In this document: positions 10,882-22,500 of the stretch, piece by piece
Layout of the letters: every line of letters starts with the position of its first letter
Position numbering within the stretch: the first letter of the stretch is position 1
DNA from: Coriaria nepalensis
Lineage: Eukaryota > Streptophyta > Magnoliopsida > Cucurbitales > Coriariaceae
Assembly (NCBI GenBank): GCA_027186245.1
Contig: CP114484.1
Location: 3,422,501 to 3,486,500, forward strand
Direction: 5' to 3'
Length of the DNA stretch: 64,000 bases
Program-made: the position numbers and the translations under genes
The notes under the pieces: model-generated
Database searches by the model: none
The model's input: only the letters and a program-made list of their open reading frames with translations
Told to the model about the DNA's origin: nothing

Positions 10882-12862
10882 TCTCTCTTACGCCCTCTCT
10901 ATCTTCAACTCGATCGAACAACCCAATGTTTTCATCTGGAACACGATAATTCGTGGCCATTCTTCTTCCTCGTCATCATTTCTGGCCTTGGATTTCTACG
11001 TTCGTATGATTCTTTCTGGGGTTGAGCCGAATTCGTATACTTTCCCTTTTGTTTTGAAATCTTGTGCTAAAATGGGAGCGACCCATGAAGGGGAACAGAT
11101 TCATGCTCATGTTTTGAAGTTTGGACTTGATTCTGATGCTTTTGTACACACTTCTCTTATACATATGTACGCTCAAAATGGTGAATTGAGCAATGCGCAA
11201 TTAGTTTTTGATAAGAGTAGTTTCCGCGATGTGATTTCTTTCACGGCTTTAATTACTGGTTATGCCTTGAAGGGTTGTATGGATAATGCATGCCATCTGT
11301 TCAATAAAATGCCTCACAGAGATGTTGTATCTTGGAATGCTATGATTTCTGGCTATGCTCAATGTAGTCGGCTCGAGGAAGCTTTATCATTGTTCAATGA
11401 GATGAAGGAAGCTAATTTTGAACCTAATGAGAGTACAATTGCTACAGTTCTTTCCGCATGTGCTCGGACGGGTTATCTTGAAATGGGAAATTCTATTCAT
11501 TCTTGGATTCAAGCCCGTGGATTTGATTCGAATCTTAAGCTTGTTAATGCACTTATTGACATGTACTCAAAGTGTGGAGAATTTGAGAAAGCTCGAGATT
11601 TATTCAATTATTTGAATAAGAAGGATGTGATTTCGTGGAATGCTATGATTGGTGGTTATACTCATTCCAGCAATTATAGAGAAGCCTTGATTCTTTTTTG
11701 TGAAATGCTAAGATCAGATGTTGAGCCTAATGAAATTACTCTTCTTTGTGTTCTTCCTGCTTGTGCTTACTTGGGTGCTCTTGATCTTGGCAAATGGATT
11801 CATATTTACATTAACAAAAACTTTAATAAGACACAAATAAGTCCCGCTCTTTCGACTAGTTTGATTGATTTGTATGCTAAATGCGGAGATATAGAGGCAG
11901 CAAAGCAAGTTTTTGAAAGGTTGAAAGTCAAAACCTTGGCTTCTTGGAATGCAATGATATCCGGGTCAGCAATGCATGGGCATTCCAAAATGGCCATTGA
12001 TCTTTTCTCTGACATGACGATTAATGGTGGAATTAAACCAGATGACATCACTTTTGTAGGTGTTTTATCTGCTTGTAATCATTCAGGTTCAATTGATCTA
12101 GGACGTGATTTGTTCACCTCAATGGTAGAATACTACAATATTTCCCCCAAATTACAACACTATGGATGCATGATAGATCTTCTGGGCCGAGCTGGGCTGT
12201 TTGAAGAGGCGGAATTGCTGATGAAGAATATGGAAATGGACCCAGATGGCCCCATCTGGGGTTCGCTTCTAAGGGCTTGTTGGGTCCATGGGAAAGTCGA
12301 GTTTGGTGAATTTGTTGCAGAGCAACTATTCAAGCTCGAACCAGAAAATCCCGGAGCTTATGTGCTTTTATCAAACATCTATGCAAGGGCACAAAGATGG
12401 GATGACGTGGCAAGAATTAGAACTAAGTTGAAAGATAAAGGAATGAAGAAAGTTCCAGGTTGTACATCCATTGAAGTTGACAGTATTGTTCATGAGTTTC
12501 TTGTGGGCGATAGGGTTCATCCGCAAAGCAAAGAGATATATAAAATGTTGGATGAAATCGATATGGTTTTGGAGAAATCTGGGTTTGTGCCTGATACGTC
12601 TGAAGTGTTGTATGATATAGATGAAGAGTGGAAAGAAGATGCTTTGAGTCATCATAGTGAGAAATTGGCAATTGCTTTCGGGTTGATTAGTACTAAGCCG
12701 GGGACAAAGATTAAGATTGTTAAGAATCTCAGGGTTTGTGGGAATTGTCATGAAGCTACGAAGATGATCTCCAAGATCTTTAGCAGGGAGATTATTGCTA
12801 GGGATAGAAATTTCTTCCACCATTTCAAAGATGGGTCTTGCTCTTGTAAAGACTATTGGTGA
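10625..12862 (+). CDS. OTP82: DYW-type pentatricopeptide repeat protein, OTP82 orthologue
   Basis: This is an intronless gene of 745 aa. The N-terminus is rich in Ser, Thr and Pro, as in a chloroplast transit peptide. A PLS-type array of PPR motifs follows, with repeated VSWNAMISGYA-like segments, then E/E+ motifs (PGCTSIEV) and a C-terminal DYW cytidine-deaminase domain. The domain has HSE at 677-679, CGNCH from 705, CSC at 739-741 and the terminal DYW. From memory the sequence follows Arabidopsis OTP82 (At1g08070) almost motif by motif, including SKLIEFCI and NSYTFPFVLKSCAK. OTP82 is needed for editing of chloroplast ndhB and ndhG transcripts; the same role here is inference from orthology. 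I chose the ATG at 10625: the frame extends five codons upstream only through a TTG. An out-of-frame ATG at 10603 precedes it. Confidence 0.93.
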   Translation: MVLSTPPLALSPPTTTTATLHILPSSGSDPPYKLLQNHPSLTLLSKCKSMHHLKQIHSHFIKSGLHNTHFAQSKLIEFCIVSASGDLSYALSIFNSIEQPNVFIWNTIIRGHSSSSSSFLALDFYVRMILSGVEPNSYTFPFVLKSCAKMGATHEGEQIHAHVLKFGLDSDAFVHTSLIHMYAQNGELSNAQLVFDKSSFRDVISFTALITGYALKGCMDNACHLFNKMPHRDVVSWNAMISGYAQCSRLEEALSLFNEMKEANFEPNESTIATVLSACARTGYLEMGNSIHSWIQARGFDSNLKLVNALIDMYSKCGEFEKARDLFNYLNKKDVISWNAMIGGYTHSSNYREALILFCEMLRSDVEPNEITLLCVLPACAYLGALDLGKWIHIYINKNFNKTQISPALSTSLIDLYAKCGDIEAAKQVFERLKVKTLASWNAMISGSAMHGHSKMAIDLFSDMTINGGIKPDDITFVGVLSACNHSGSIDLGRDLFTSMVEYYNISPKLQHYGCMIDLLGRAGLFEEAELLMKNMEMDPDGPIWGSLLRACWVHGKVEFGEFVAEQLFKLEPENPGAYVLLSNIYARAQRWDDVARIRTKLKDKGMKKVPGCTSIEVDSIVHEFLVGDRVHPQSKEIYKMLDEIDMVLEKSGFVPDTSEVLYDIDEEWKEDALSHHSEKLAIAFGLISTKPGTKIKIVKNLRVCGNCHEATKMISKIFSREIIARDRNFFHHFKDGSCSCKDYW

Positions 12863-14736
12863 GTGAATGTTAAAAGTTCAATTGTCATTAGTTTTTGTTT
12901 TTTTTGGGGCCAAAATTCGTCATTAGTTCAAAAGGCTTAAATTGTTAGTAAAGTTCTGAGGCACCCTCGTGTTCTGCTATCACATTAAGTTAAAGTAATG
13001 TACATAAAACATAAGCAATGTTTATTTAATGATATAGATGGTGTATATTTTACATATATGTAATCATCAGAATTTCAAACCTTGAGGTGTGTTTTTGGCT
13101 TGAAGGAGTTGTTCCTTGCTTTTGCCAAAGCTGTCTTGTCTGCTACTACGAAAAATGCTGCTCCTGTGACTGCCATGTGAAATTTAACACTTGTTCAGTG
13201 CCTAAGATAAAGGTTGCATGATGTGATTGGCTATGAGACAAAACACGTATGATCGTGCTCTTAAAGCATAGTATAAGGATGTTCTTGTACAGATTATGAG
13301 TGCTTGAGCAGTGTGATTAAGAGCATTACAGATGCTTAAGTGTCAGATCAATACTTAATCAGATTCTTAGTTGGAGTTTTTTAATCATTCAAGTTTATTA
13401 TGAAGTTGATTGAAAAAACTGAGAAGCTCAAAGCTGTAATCTATTTTTTATTTTTTGATGATTGTGGTTGTGACAGTCTGATGGTTTTGTTTTAATACCA
13501 GCGTCTATGTTACTTGTTTTCACACCACTTCATTTTCTGTTACTTTCTCCATATTTTTTGGATAAGTTTTTTGGTATATTATATTGTATAGATATATATC
13601 AATAGTATATATTTTGTTTTATATTATAATATTATATTAATTTTATATACGATTTAGATTAATTATTTTATCATAAATATAATTTATCTAAAAAGTTTAT
13701 ATCTCTTTTTTAGCTAGCCTCCTTAATTCTCTTGAAGAAAAGTTTTTTTTTGTGTTGAACATGGTAAATTAATTTATTTTATATTATTTTATATTATTTT
13801 ATATATTATAATAAAACTTGTATCTAATTAAAATTATTCAATTTATCGTAGATACAGTCTATCCAAAAATTTTCTTGCAATAAAATTTAAAAAAAAAATT
13901 CATGTATTTCTTTTTTTTTTTTTTTTTTTTTGTCATAGTCCAATATTGGAGGTGAAATATCAATTTCATTAAAAAGAGAAAAAAAAAGGATAAGGATAGA
14001 GAGCAAATAAAAATTAAACTTAAAAGAAAATAAAATAACTTAATAATTATTTATATTAATTACTAAATTAACGAGTTATCAAATAATTGGTATAACAGTT
14101 ATTAAATTATCTATTTTATCTAACTTTAATTTTAATTTTAATTTTAATTTAGACTACTTACCATTTTTCAATATAATAACTCAAATCGTGTGTTAAGAAA
14201 CTTATGCAATATATACACAATCCCTACTTCATTTAGATATATTCTTCATATTCGTTCAATTTAGACCGAAATTCTAATTTGGGTTTTTTATTTTTATTTT
14301 TTATTTTTAATTGATATATAAATAAATTTGATATAATATTATTTTTAAGAATTAATTAATTTTAATTTAATAGAAAATTTTATTTCTCCGGTGAGCCCAA
14401 ACAAAACCATGAGGCCAACATTGGGCCACTTTAATTCAAAAGTGTTTGCCACTTACTAAAGACGACAGCCCATCACTTGCCCAATAATACAATAACTCGA
14501 AGTTAATTTTCAAGATATCGGATATAGAAATATTCATTTATTTTTAAATATTTTAAATTTAGGCCTCTTTTAAATATTTTTAATTCCCGCGTATCGTCCA
14601 CGCTCCATACCAGCGCCTCCGGCATTACTTCCCGAAATCCTATCGAAACGGCGCCGAATTCAAATAGTTTGTTAGATGAGAAAAATCAAGATTTACAAAT
14701 ATATTAAAAATAAATATGAGAAAAAAATGACATTCA
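12863..14736. other. Intergenic region with AT-rich repeats
   Basis: No gene is visible. Two similar AT-rich blocks near 13590-13710 and 13780-13880 share phrases about 'atagatatatatc/aatttatc' and look like a degenerate duplication. A T run of about 20 lies at 13911-13930. The right end is the promoter region of the DUF1644 gene. Confidence 0.5.
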
Positions 14737-14746
14737 TATATAAATA
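14737..14746 (+). promoter_or_regulatory. TATA box of the DUF1644 gene
   Basis: TATATAAATA lies about 30 bp before a pyrimidine-rich sequence (14760-14790) that looks like a transcript start. A leader intron from 15136 (TTTAG/GTAAAT) to 15806 (TTTTCCAG) would join this leader to the coding exon. The splice sites fit the consensus, but the leader is inferred. Confidence 0.45.
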
Positions 14747-15943
14747 GTTAGTTCATTTCACCATTTCCATTCATTTTCTCTTTCGCTGACGCTGTACCTT
14801 AGCTGCCGAAGCAGAGCGGCCCCCTTTTGAAATCACTTCGATTTTTAGGTTTTCTCTACCAAAAGGGATATTTTGGTTCTTAAAGGGGTAATCTTCTTTC
14901 CTGTTTTCTTCGTTTTTTCCAGTACAGTTGATTCTATCAATTATTTTTCTTTCTGGTCAATTTTTTTCCCCAAATCTCTAAGAGAGGATTTTTACCCCTC
15001 TTTTATGATTCGATTTCAAGTGGATCGGCCTTGATTTTACTTTCCTTATCTCCGATGGGTTTCTGAGCGAATTTGGAGGGGTGGAGTGGAAAAGGTTTTG
15101 AAATACGAATTGAGGGGTTTGAGCTGGTCTTTTAGGTAAATGATAGCGCCTTCAGTAATTTCTGTGATCTTGATTTTTAATGATAATTATGAGTTCGATG
15201 AGTATTGTTTGAGATAAGAATTTTGCACTTAGTATAAAATAATGTAATCCTAGTTTGATTTAGCTCAAACAGATGATATTAGAAAGTCAATTTAGTGTGT
15301 GGATTGGTCAAATTGTACTATGGTAGATTGTAAGGTAAGTTAGACTTAAGTTTTGGAGGTTCAAGTTGGTGTTTTTAGATCTAAACTACAGTTTCCAAAT
15401 AGTGATTGTTTATGTGACTAAAATGAGAAGAATTTGTATTCTTTTTTGGAATGTATTGTCATATTTGTATGCTTAATACACTTGGTATGCTAACATTTCT
15501 GGGAAAATGAGAACCTTAAATTCTTTCATTGCACACTATGATTATTTTGTGTGATCGGTATGATAAAGAAAAAAAAAATATTCTATTGTGTATATTCTCT
15601 GTGTCAGGATTCTTAATTGAATCTCCTTAACTCAGTAATTAGAAGAGGGGAGGGGAGCCTTATGATTCAATTAACTTGGAAGGAATATTTGCTATCGGCA
15701 AGATTTTCTTATTTTTATTTTCTTCACTTAGATACTTAGAAATTTTACCATGTTCTAATTTCCAGAATATAATATATTCATGTAATTTGTCTTATTTCTT
15801 TTCCAGTTACTTCTCTACTCAAATCTGTCATTAAACTTCTAAATTGTTTGTAATGATCAAATAGCTTTGTCCATATTCCCGCTGCTGGTTAGTGGGATTA
15901 CCCCAAACCTCACATACTCTCCTTGCTATTATCAAATCACAAC

Positions 15944-16315
15944 ATGCCAAAGGAGCATAGAGATCATTCCATTTCTCATGATAGGTACAGAGCATCTCCC
16001 TTAAAATGCAGCTCAAGCCGTACCCGACGACCATCCCCTAAAATCCCCTTAGAAACCGAAGATGACGTCAAAGAATGGGAAGAAGCAAGGTGCCCTGTTT
16101 GCATGGAACACCCTCACAATGCAGTTCTCCTAATTTGTTCTTCCCATGAAAAGGGTTGTCGCCCTTATATGTGTGACACAAGTCGCCGCCACTCTAACTG
16201 CCTAGACCAGTTCCGAAAATCATTCACAGAAGAAACCACCCCTTCAACCACGTCCACTCAAGAAGATACCAATCCCTTAACAAATACCCCACCTATTGAA
16301 CAATCTCAATCACCT

Positions 16316-16367
<52 letters not shown>

Positions 16368-17029
16368 TGCAAGAACATCCTGTTTCTTGTGAGAATCCGG
16401 CATTGCCAAAGCTAGTATGCCCTCTTTGCCGAGGGAAGATAAAAACATGGATTGTAGATGAACCTGCTCGGCTTTTTATGAATGGGAAACAAAGAAACTG
16501 TTCATGTGAGACTTGTAGTTTCAATGGAAGTTATACAGATTTAAGAAAGCATGCAAGGCGAGAACATCCACTTGTTCACCCTTCAGAGACGGACCCAGAA
16601 AGGGAACGGAGTTGGAGAAGATTAGAACGGCAAAGGGACATAGGGGATTTACTTAGCACACTCCAATCTTCGTTTGGAGATGATGATCGTGGTAGTGGGA
16701 GTGGCAATGGTGATGACGAGAGCAGTGTTTTGCCTATTGATAATGGGAACTGGCTTACTGTTTTCTTTCTTATTCAAGTTTTTCGACCCGATTCTGGTTT
16801 GAGTAATAGGAGGAGTTGGTCTGGCTACTCTAGAGCCAGGGCTCACTTGGGTATGAGGAGGAGATCGGCTAGATGGGGTGAGACTTATGATGTAGAAACC
16901 GGACCATCTTCTTCATCTAGAGATGGAGATAATGATTCGTCTGATGATGACGGGTCAGGTCCTTGGAGGCGACGTGGTAGTAGTAGTGAGAGAGTTGAAA
17001 GAAGAACAAGCCCAGATAGTGCGCCTTAA
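15944..17029 (+). CDS. DUF1644 zinc-binding protein
   Basis: A single coding exon gives 361 aa from the ATG at 15944; the frame extends seven codons upstream only through a TTG. The DUF1644 signature begins with a conserved MPKxxRDxS start. A Cys/His-rich block follows at about 50-90 (CPVCMEHPHNAVLLICSSH, then CRPYMCDTS and HSNCLDQF). A second block lies at about 155-210 (LVCPLCRGKIKTW, CSCETC, then LRKHARREHP, a C2H2-like end). DUF1644 proteins are plant-specific; some rice members are linked to salt or ABA responses, but no biochemical role is settled. Residues 126-141 are 16 Asn encoded by a perfect AAT repeat, in a spacer between the two zinc blocks. The C-terminal third is acidic and Ser/Arg-rich. 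A short intron after the stop (about 17037-17134, GTAAGT...GGGCAG) is possible. Confidence 0.88.
16319..16366 (+). repeat. Coding AAT microsatellite (16 units)
   Basis: Sixteen perfect AAT codons in frame encode poly-Asn in the linker of the DUF1644 protein. Such tracts change length easily, so alleles probably differ in Asn number. Confidence 0.95.
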
Positions 17030-18312
17030 TTATAGCAAGTAAGTTGGTTGTTATATGATTATATGTAAATTGACTGTTGATATAATTTAAATGTTACGCG
17101 AATTGATGGCATCTATTTCTTATCGCTGGGCAGGGAGGAAGGAGACAAAGTGAGATGAGAAGTTGATCTGATGAATACTTCTCTTCCATAAATTGTGGAG
17201 GAGAACTCTCTGCTTATTGATTGAATGATATGTTATCATTTGTAGTTTTCCTCCGCCTTTTCAGAGCTGTTCGGTTGTTAGTTTTCATATCTAGGCAGCA
17301 ACCCTTTTTAGGTGTTGTCACTTGTGATTATCCATTTGCAGTGTATCTATAGCCGGTTGTGGGAATATTTTGAGGGGTGATTTGATTGGGCGTCCATTGA
17401 AGCAATCTTTGTAAACTCTCTGGCAGATGGGTAATACCTCGAACAGCTCTTTTACAAGGAGAAATTCAAAATTTCTAATGCACCCATTGGCGGAGCCTTA
17501 TCTTCTTTTATGTGAGCTACGATATGAATATACCCAGTTGTGTTATGATATGTATAACTATTTATTATTACTACATTGTTATTATTGTTAAGGCAATGCG
17601 ATTGACAGATTGTGCTATGACAGCTAATATTTCCTTGAGATTGCATTTCTTTGGGTCTGGTGTTGACTAAAGAGTTTTATAACTCCTTCACTTGCACATG
17701 GGCTACTAATACATCCTAGCAGTAAACTCCTCTCTTTAAGGATTTACAGATTAGAGTTCAAACTGCCTACCCAATCCCCATTTGTCAAAAAAATTAAATA
17801 AATAAATGCTTATTGAGCAAATCTAAGCTTTAAGTTATTTCAAATAAAGTGAATTTAACTAAAGAAAATTTACGCTAATTTTTCTTTGTAGAAGAAATCA
17901 AATAAATTTTTAATATTAAAGCAAGATTGTCATATCCGGTATTCATATAACTGTCATTTATAGTTGTGACCATCTTACATTCTTACGTAGCATGCCTTCT
18001 AATAATCTTGTCATTGCAAAAAAGAAAAACCTGATTTTGGAATTCTAATACGTAGCATGCCTTCTAATAATCTTGTCATTGCAAATCAAGGATTTGGTCA
18101 TGCTATGTGTGCGGGGCCACCCTTTCCCATTTATCTCTCTCCTCTCTCTAGGTGTCCTAAAAGGGCCCCAAGAAAAAGAAGCTTTTTTCTTGCCCAGAGA
18201 GAGATCTCTGAGGCAAACCCTCTTTAGAGTGATCCGAGGGAGAAAAATAATCATTTCAGTTTCTGGGTTTTTGGGATTTCTCTTCTAGGCATAAAAGATT
18301 GGAGGAGAAGAA
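17030..18312. other. Intergenic region with a spaced direct duplication
   Basis: No separate gene is visible. A 36-bp sequence beginning tacgtagcatgccttctaat occurs at about 17985-18020 and again about 65 bp later (18050-18085). The right part (about 18100-18312) is pyrimidine-rich and is probably the leader of the DeSI-like gene. Confidence 0.6.
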
Positions 18313-19900
18313 ATGGAGGCAGAGAGCACCTCCAGCTCGAGCTATGAATATGGAGATGGTATGAGCAAGAACACTCCGGTCATATTGAATGTTTACGATC
18401 TCACCCCTCTCAACAATTACACCTCTTGGTTTGGTTTTGGGATCTTCCATTCTGGCATTGAAGGTTTAAATCCCATCTCTTTCTCTCTTGATTTTCTTTC
18501 TTTCTTTATTTATTATTGTTATAATTTTGAAGTCTGCTAATTTGGAATGGGTTAATTTTGTTTATGAAATTTAAATCTTTTTTTCAATTTCTTGGAATAC
18601 CTTGGAAAGAAAGAAAATAGAATAAATGAGCTTATAGGGAGATTTTATGGGTTTTATGGGCAATTTTAGTATAAACTTTAGTTTTGATTTGCTTGGTCTG
18701 AATCTCTTATTATATGATAATCTAGTGATCAATTGGCGATATGGTTTGATTTCTATGTTCTTTATTATGTTAAGATGACTTTTTTTTCGCTGTTGAAATT
18801 TGAGAAGCATTAGCCATCGTTATCATTGTAGTTATGTTGTATTCAGTTTAGCAATTGGAAATGTATTATTTTTAGATGGTGAGGGGAGCTCGATTTTGAG
18901 ACAAATTGCAATTTTCCGAACTCAAACCGGAGTTTCAAACAAACTCCTAATCAGAATCGGCTTTCTTCAATTATTATGTGATATTCCTAAATCTAGTGAA
19001 CTGTACTTAAAAAAGAAGACCCCCTCTTTATATTTATATTTTTTTGCAGTCCATGGTAAAGAGTATGGTTTTGGGGCACACGATTTCCCTGCTAGTGGAG
19101 TCTTTGAGGTAGAACCGAGGAGCTGCCCGGGCTTCATCTACCGCTGCTCTGTCCCATTGGGTCAAATTACGATGTCACCCTTTGAATTCCGTACTTTTAT
19201 CGAAAATGTAGCTTCTGAATACCATGGTGATACATATCACCTCATTTCCAAAAACTGCAACCACTTTACGAATTATATCTCAATGAGATTGATCGGCAGA
19301 AGAATCCCTGGATGGGTCAACCGTCTTGCCCGGCTAGGTAAGAGAATAACAACTGTTTCCATCACTGAATCTTCATATGGGATTTTTATCTTGTTATTTT
19401 GTTGGTTTGTATGAAGTTCATTTCCGCTTTATAATGTATACTTGTCCGTGTCTTTTTCCTTGCATATGTTATTAAAAAAAATGCTAATTATTTAATAGAA
19501 AAACATGCATAGTCATCTTTGGATGATAATGAAAAGTATTTGTTAAGTTGTGGTTTTTTTAAAAACTTTCGGCAGGTGCTATGTGCAGTTGCTTGCTACC
19601 AGAAAGCCTGCAAGTAACTACAGTTAAAGAGCTCCCCCAATACCATGAATGTTCTGGTAAGTAAAAAGTCCGCTTTAGCTATTATTTATTCGTTATTCAA
19701 GAATGGAATGATTATTTTCCCTGGGTTATCTTGTTTGTTTTTTTTTTTTTACAGAAGAAGACGGGATGGAATCATTGTCAACCGTGACCCCACATGAATC
19801 GACAACAGAAATGGATGAGGATCCAGATAAACGGTTGCTTTTGCCGGTTGCCGGAAGTGGTGATGTTTCATTTGTTAAAGAATCCCACCAAATGAAGTAA
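18313..19900 (+). CDS. DeSI-like / PPPDE cysteine peptidase
   Basis: Four coding exons (18313-18463, 19050-19337, 19576-19656, 19755-19900) join to 221 aa with GT-AG introns and continuous frame. The PPPDE (DeSI) domain covers about residues 21-145. The two catalytic residues of the family are present: His46 in [11 protein letters not shown] and Cys120 in [10 protein letters not shown]. Conserved [14 protein letters not shown] and [17 protein letters not shown] also match plant DeSI-like proteins. DeSI enzymes remove SUMO or ubiquitin, or act as thiol hydrolases; the substrate here is unknown. The C-terminal part (about 150-221) is acidic and Ser/Thr-rich, and variable in the family. Intron 1 (586 bp) keeps an open frame running into exon 2, which should not be read as protein. 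A broken thioesterase copy on the opposite strand begins about 245 bp downstream. Confidence 0.9.
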
Positions 19901-20144
19901 GAAGGCAGAGGCAGGACTATTTTTCTCATATGTTGGTTTCATTTTTTGCTTGGAATAGTTCATTATATTATTGATTTTTCACTACATGTTTTTCTTTCCC
20001 CACCCCCCACGTTTCAAACTACTCGACTTTCTTCCCTTTATTTTTTTCAGTTTCCAAAATTGCAATTTGATTGTTGTAAGATTTTTGAGTTACTGACCAA
20101 AAAAAGAACTATGACTGGTATTGTGCTCTCGCCCTCCTTGTCTT

Positions 20145-20440
20145 GACGAAATGAAGAAGACAGTCTTGGTCCTTCTCCAACAACTCGTATTGTAGTGTAG
20201 CCGCGAGTGAACCTCGTCAATCTCTTCAGGAATAGTGTAGTGAGTCTGCATTTGAGGGCAAAAACCATCTGAGTATTTTCTCTTGAAACATTTGAATTAG
20301 GTAATTTCGATATTAAGCAGAATTCTTAGTGCATACTCATCATAGGATTTCCATGTCACATCTTTAAATCCGCTTGAGTTAAAGGTTCCTGACGATTTCG
20401 GTCGAATTTGTGGAGAACCACATCGTAACTGCAACACAGA
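20145..20440 (-). pseudogene. Partial pseudogene of the acyl-protein thioesterase (last two exons)
   Basis: On the minus strand, 20428-20337 and 20245 down to about 20150 match exons 8 and 9 of the thioesterase gene at 28.5-30.6 kb. They keep the splice motifs (TTGCAG, GTATGC, AAATGCAG) and a diverged copy of the intron between. The copy therefore arose at DNA level and not from mRNA. Frame is lost: a one-base deletion after AAATTCG, and a four-base deletion that removes the Gly before the catalytic His. No trace of the other seven exons was seen between 20450 and 21000. Confidence 0.85.
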
Positions 20441-21009
20441 CAGCCAATCTGTTCATAACTGCTGGTTAAATCATTTTCCACACAAATGTTTTTATGATCT
20501 CTAACACTTAGAATTGTGTAAGAAAAGATTTTATAATCATTGAATTTGCTTGATTGAATTGGTACAGCGAATGGAGATATATATACCGGGTAACTTATAT
20601 TACCGTTAGTGTAAATGAGTGATATCCAAAATAAGGAAAAGAAAGCATGATTGAGGGATTCTGTTGTGTAGTATTTTTACATATGAAGAATTACTCTTGA
20701 TGAGAGATTTATGTGATTTAATTAGAAGAATCTATCCTAATAAGAGATTGTCTCTTTAAATTTATTGAGATCGAAGGCTAATTTTTCATTTTCTTAAATG
20801 AGTTAATCTGTTTTATTTGAAATTATTAGATTTTAAATAAAAAAATCCAAAAATTTTAATTGAAGTGTGATAAATAAAGAAATCATAATTAAATAATGTT
20901 AAAGTAATTTTTTACTATTTTAACCAAAATCATTGGATTTTTTTATTTAAGATCCAACAATTTCAAATGTGATAGATTAGTTTATTTCACAAAGTAAAAG
21001 ATTAGCTAT

Positions 21010-22500
21010 CCCAAGCCCAAATTTATCCGGGCCGAAGTCACGGTAAGCTTGTCTCAGAGATGGGAAAATTGGGATATAACAAGAGGTTTGGTAAGTATAT
21101 CAACGAGTTGATCATTACCCGATATAAAATGTACTTGAAGTTCCCGAAATATGACGTTTTCATGAACGAAATGATAATTGATGGCAACATGTTTTGTCTT
21201 ATAATTTTGGACGGGGTTGATCGTAACATAGGTGGTGCCAATATTATGCACCGAAGTGTAGCTGGATCTCAAGAGTGAAAACCAATCTTCAAAAGTAGAT
21301 TTTGGAGCCAAAGAATTTCAGCGGTGGAATTTGCAATGCGTGGCATTAAGCTTCTGTACTTGAACGAAAATTGTGTGGTATTTGCGAGAGTTTCCGGAGA
21401 TAGGTTGGGACCGAGAATAACTAAGAAGCCGGTAGTGGATTGGTGATCGTCAGGGAAATTGGCCCAATGTAAATGATGAAGATATTGAGGTCAAAAGAAG
21501 AGCACGGTCGATGTGAAGACCAAGACGAGGAGTACCACATAGGTAATGAAGGGTTCTTTTGACGGTGGCCCAACCAGTAACCGTGAACCGTTGTATAAAT
21601 TGATCAACTTTATTGAGGGTAAAGGAGAGGTCGGGCCGAGTGAATAGAGAACATATCGCGATGCCCCTACACGTCGGTAAAGAGTACTATTATCTACTGA
21701 ATCTATAAGAGAAAATAAATATTAGAAAAAAAAAGTTAAAAGTAGACAGAGTAGAGTAGTCTATTGCTATTAACGCACTGGTGAAGCAAAACTCATTCTT
21801 TCTATTTCTCTCCTTCTTGCCTGGATTGTAGAAACTATGATGCCTATTGACGAAACAAGACCCTTCTATTTATAGATGTTTAACTCTTCGCTTTCATTTT
21901 TAGAACTCCTCTCTTTTAGGCTTTTTTTTTTCTAGCCCACTTCTTCTCTTGGGTTTCTTTTGTTTTTTACTTTCTTTAATTGCATGTCTCTTAAATAATT
22001 CTTACTTCAAATTTCCTATTTTTATCTTCTTTTATTAATTTTCCCCCCAAACACCTATAAAATATAAAATAAGCAAATAAAACGTAAAGAATTCCAAAAT
22101 CAATAAAGTTATAAGGAAAAATAATATAAAATTAAACACTCATCAGAGAGTAGTGCTAAGTTTGGATAACCAAGTCTGTGTCGACTGTTTTAACCCATAG
22201 ACAAATTTCTTGAGCCGGCAAATGCATGTAACTAGGATATTAAGGATGAGTGAATTCAGACGTTTGAGTCTTGTAAACCAATCTGTGGAGATTGCCATGA
22301 AGAAACATATTTTGCACATCGATCTAGCAATGGAAAGAATGACGCAAATCGTATATGGCTTGACCATGGGACTAAAGGTTTCGTCGAAGTCAATGCTAAC
22401 TTGCTGGAGGTAACCCTTAGCTACTAGGTGGGTTTTGTAGCGATTAATGGTACCATCAGCTTTTCATTTGATCCTATAAACTCATCGGCATCCAACAATG
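21010..22500 (-). mobile_element. Degenerate Ty1/Copia reverse transcriptase and RNase H remnant
   Basis: Minus-strand frames, in order from about 22480 downward, show Copia RT pieces: [20 protein letters not shown], then [14 protein letters not shown], then [13 protein letters not shown] near 22190. RNase H pieces follow: STTGFLVILGPNLS near 21430, TAEILWLQNLL near 21310, then TKHVAINYHFVHENVI and LVDILTKPL at 21080-21200. Stops and frameshifts separate them, and the RT active-site part is missing between about 22140 and 21500. No LTR was identified. Confidence 0.85.

Noticed and set aside
12371..12823. 150-codon minus-strand frame opposite the DYW domain
   Set aside because: It lies wholly inside the conserved PPR coding sequence; frame openness comes from codon bias of the real gene.
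18800..19414. 204-codon plus-strand frame over the DeSI-like gene
   Set aside because: Its first 80 codons are intron 1 (before a clear TTTTTTGCAG acceptor at 19049) and its end runs into intron 2. Only the middle is exon 2.
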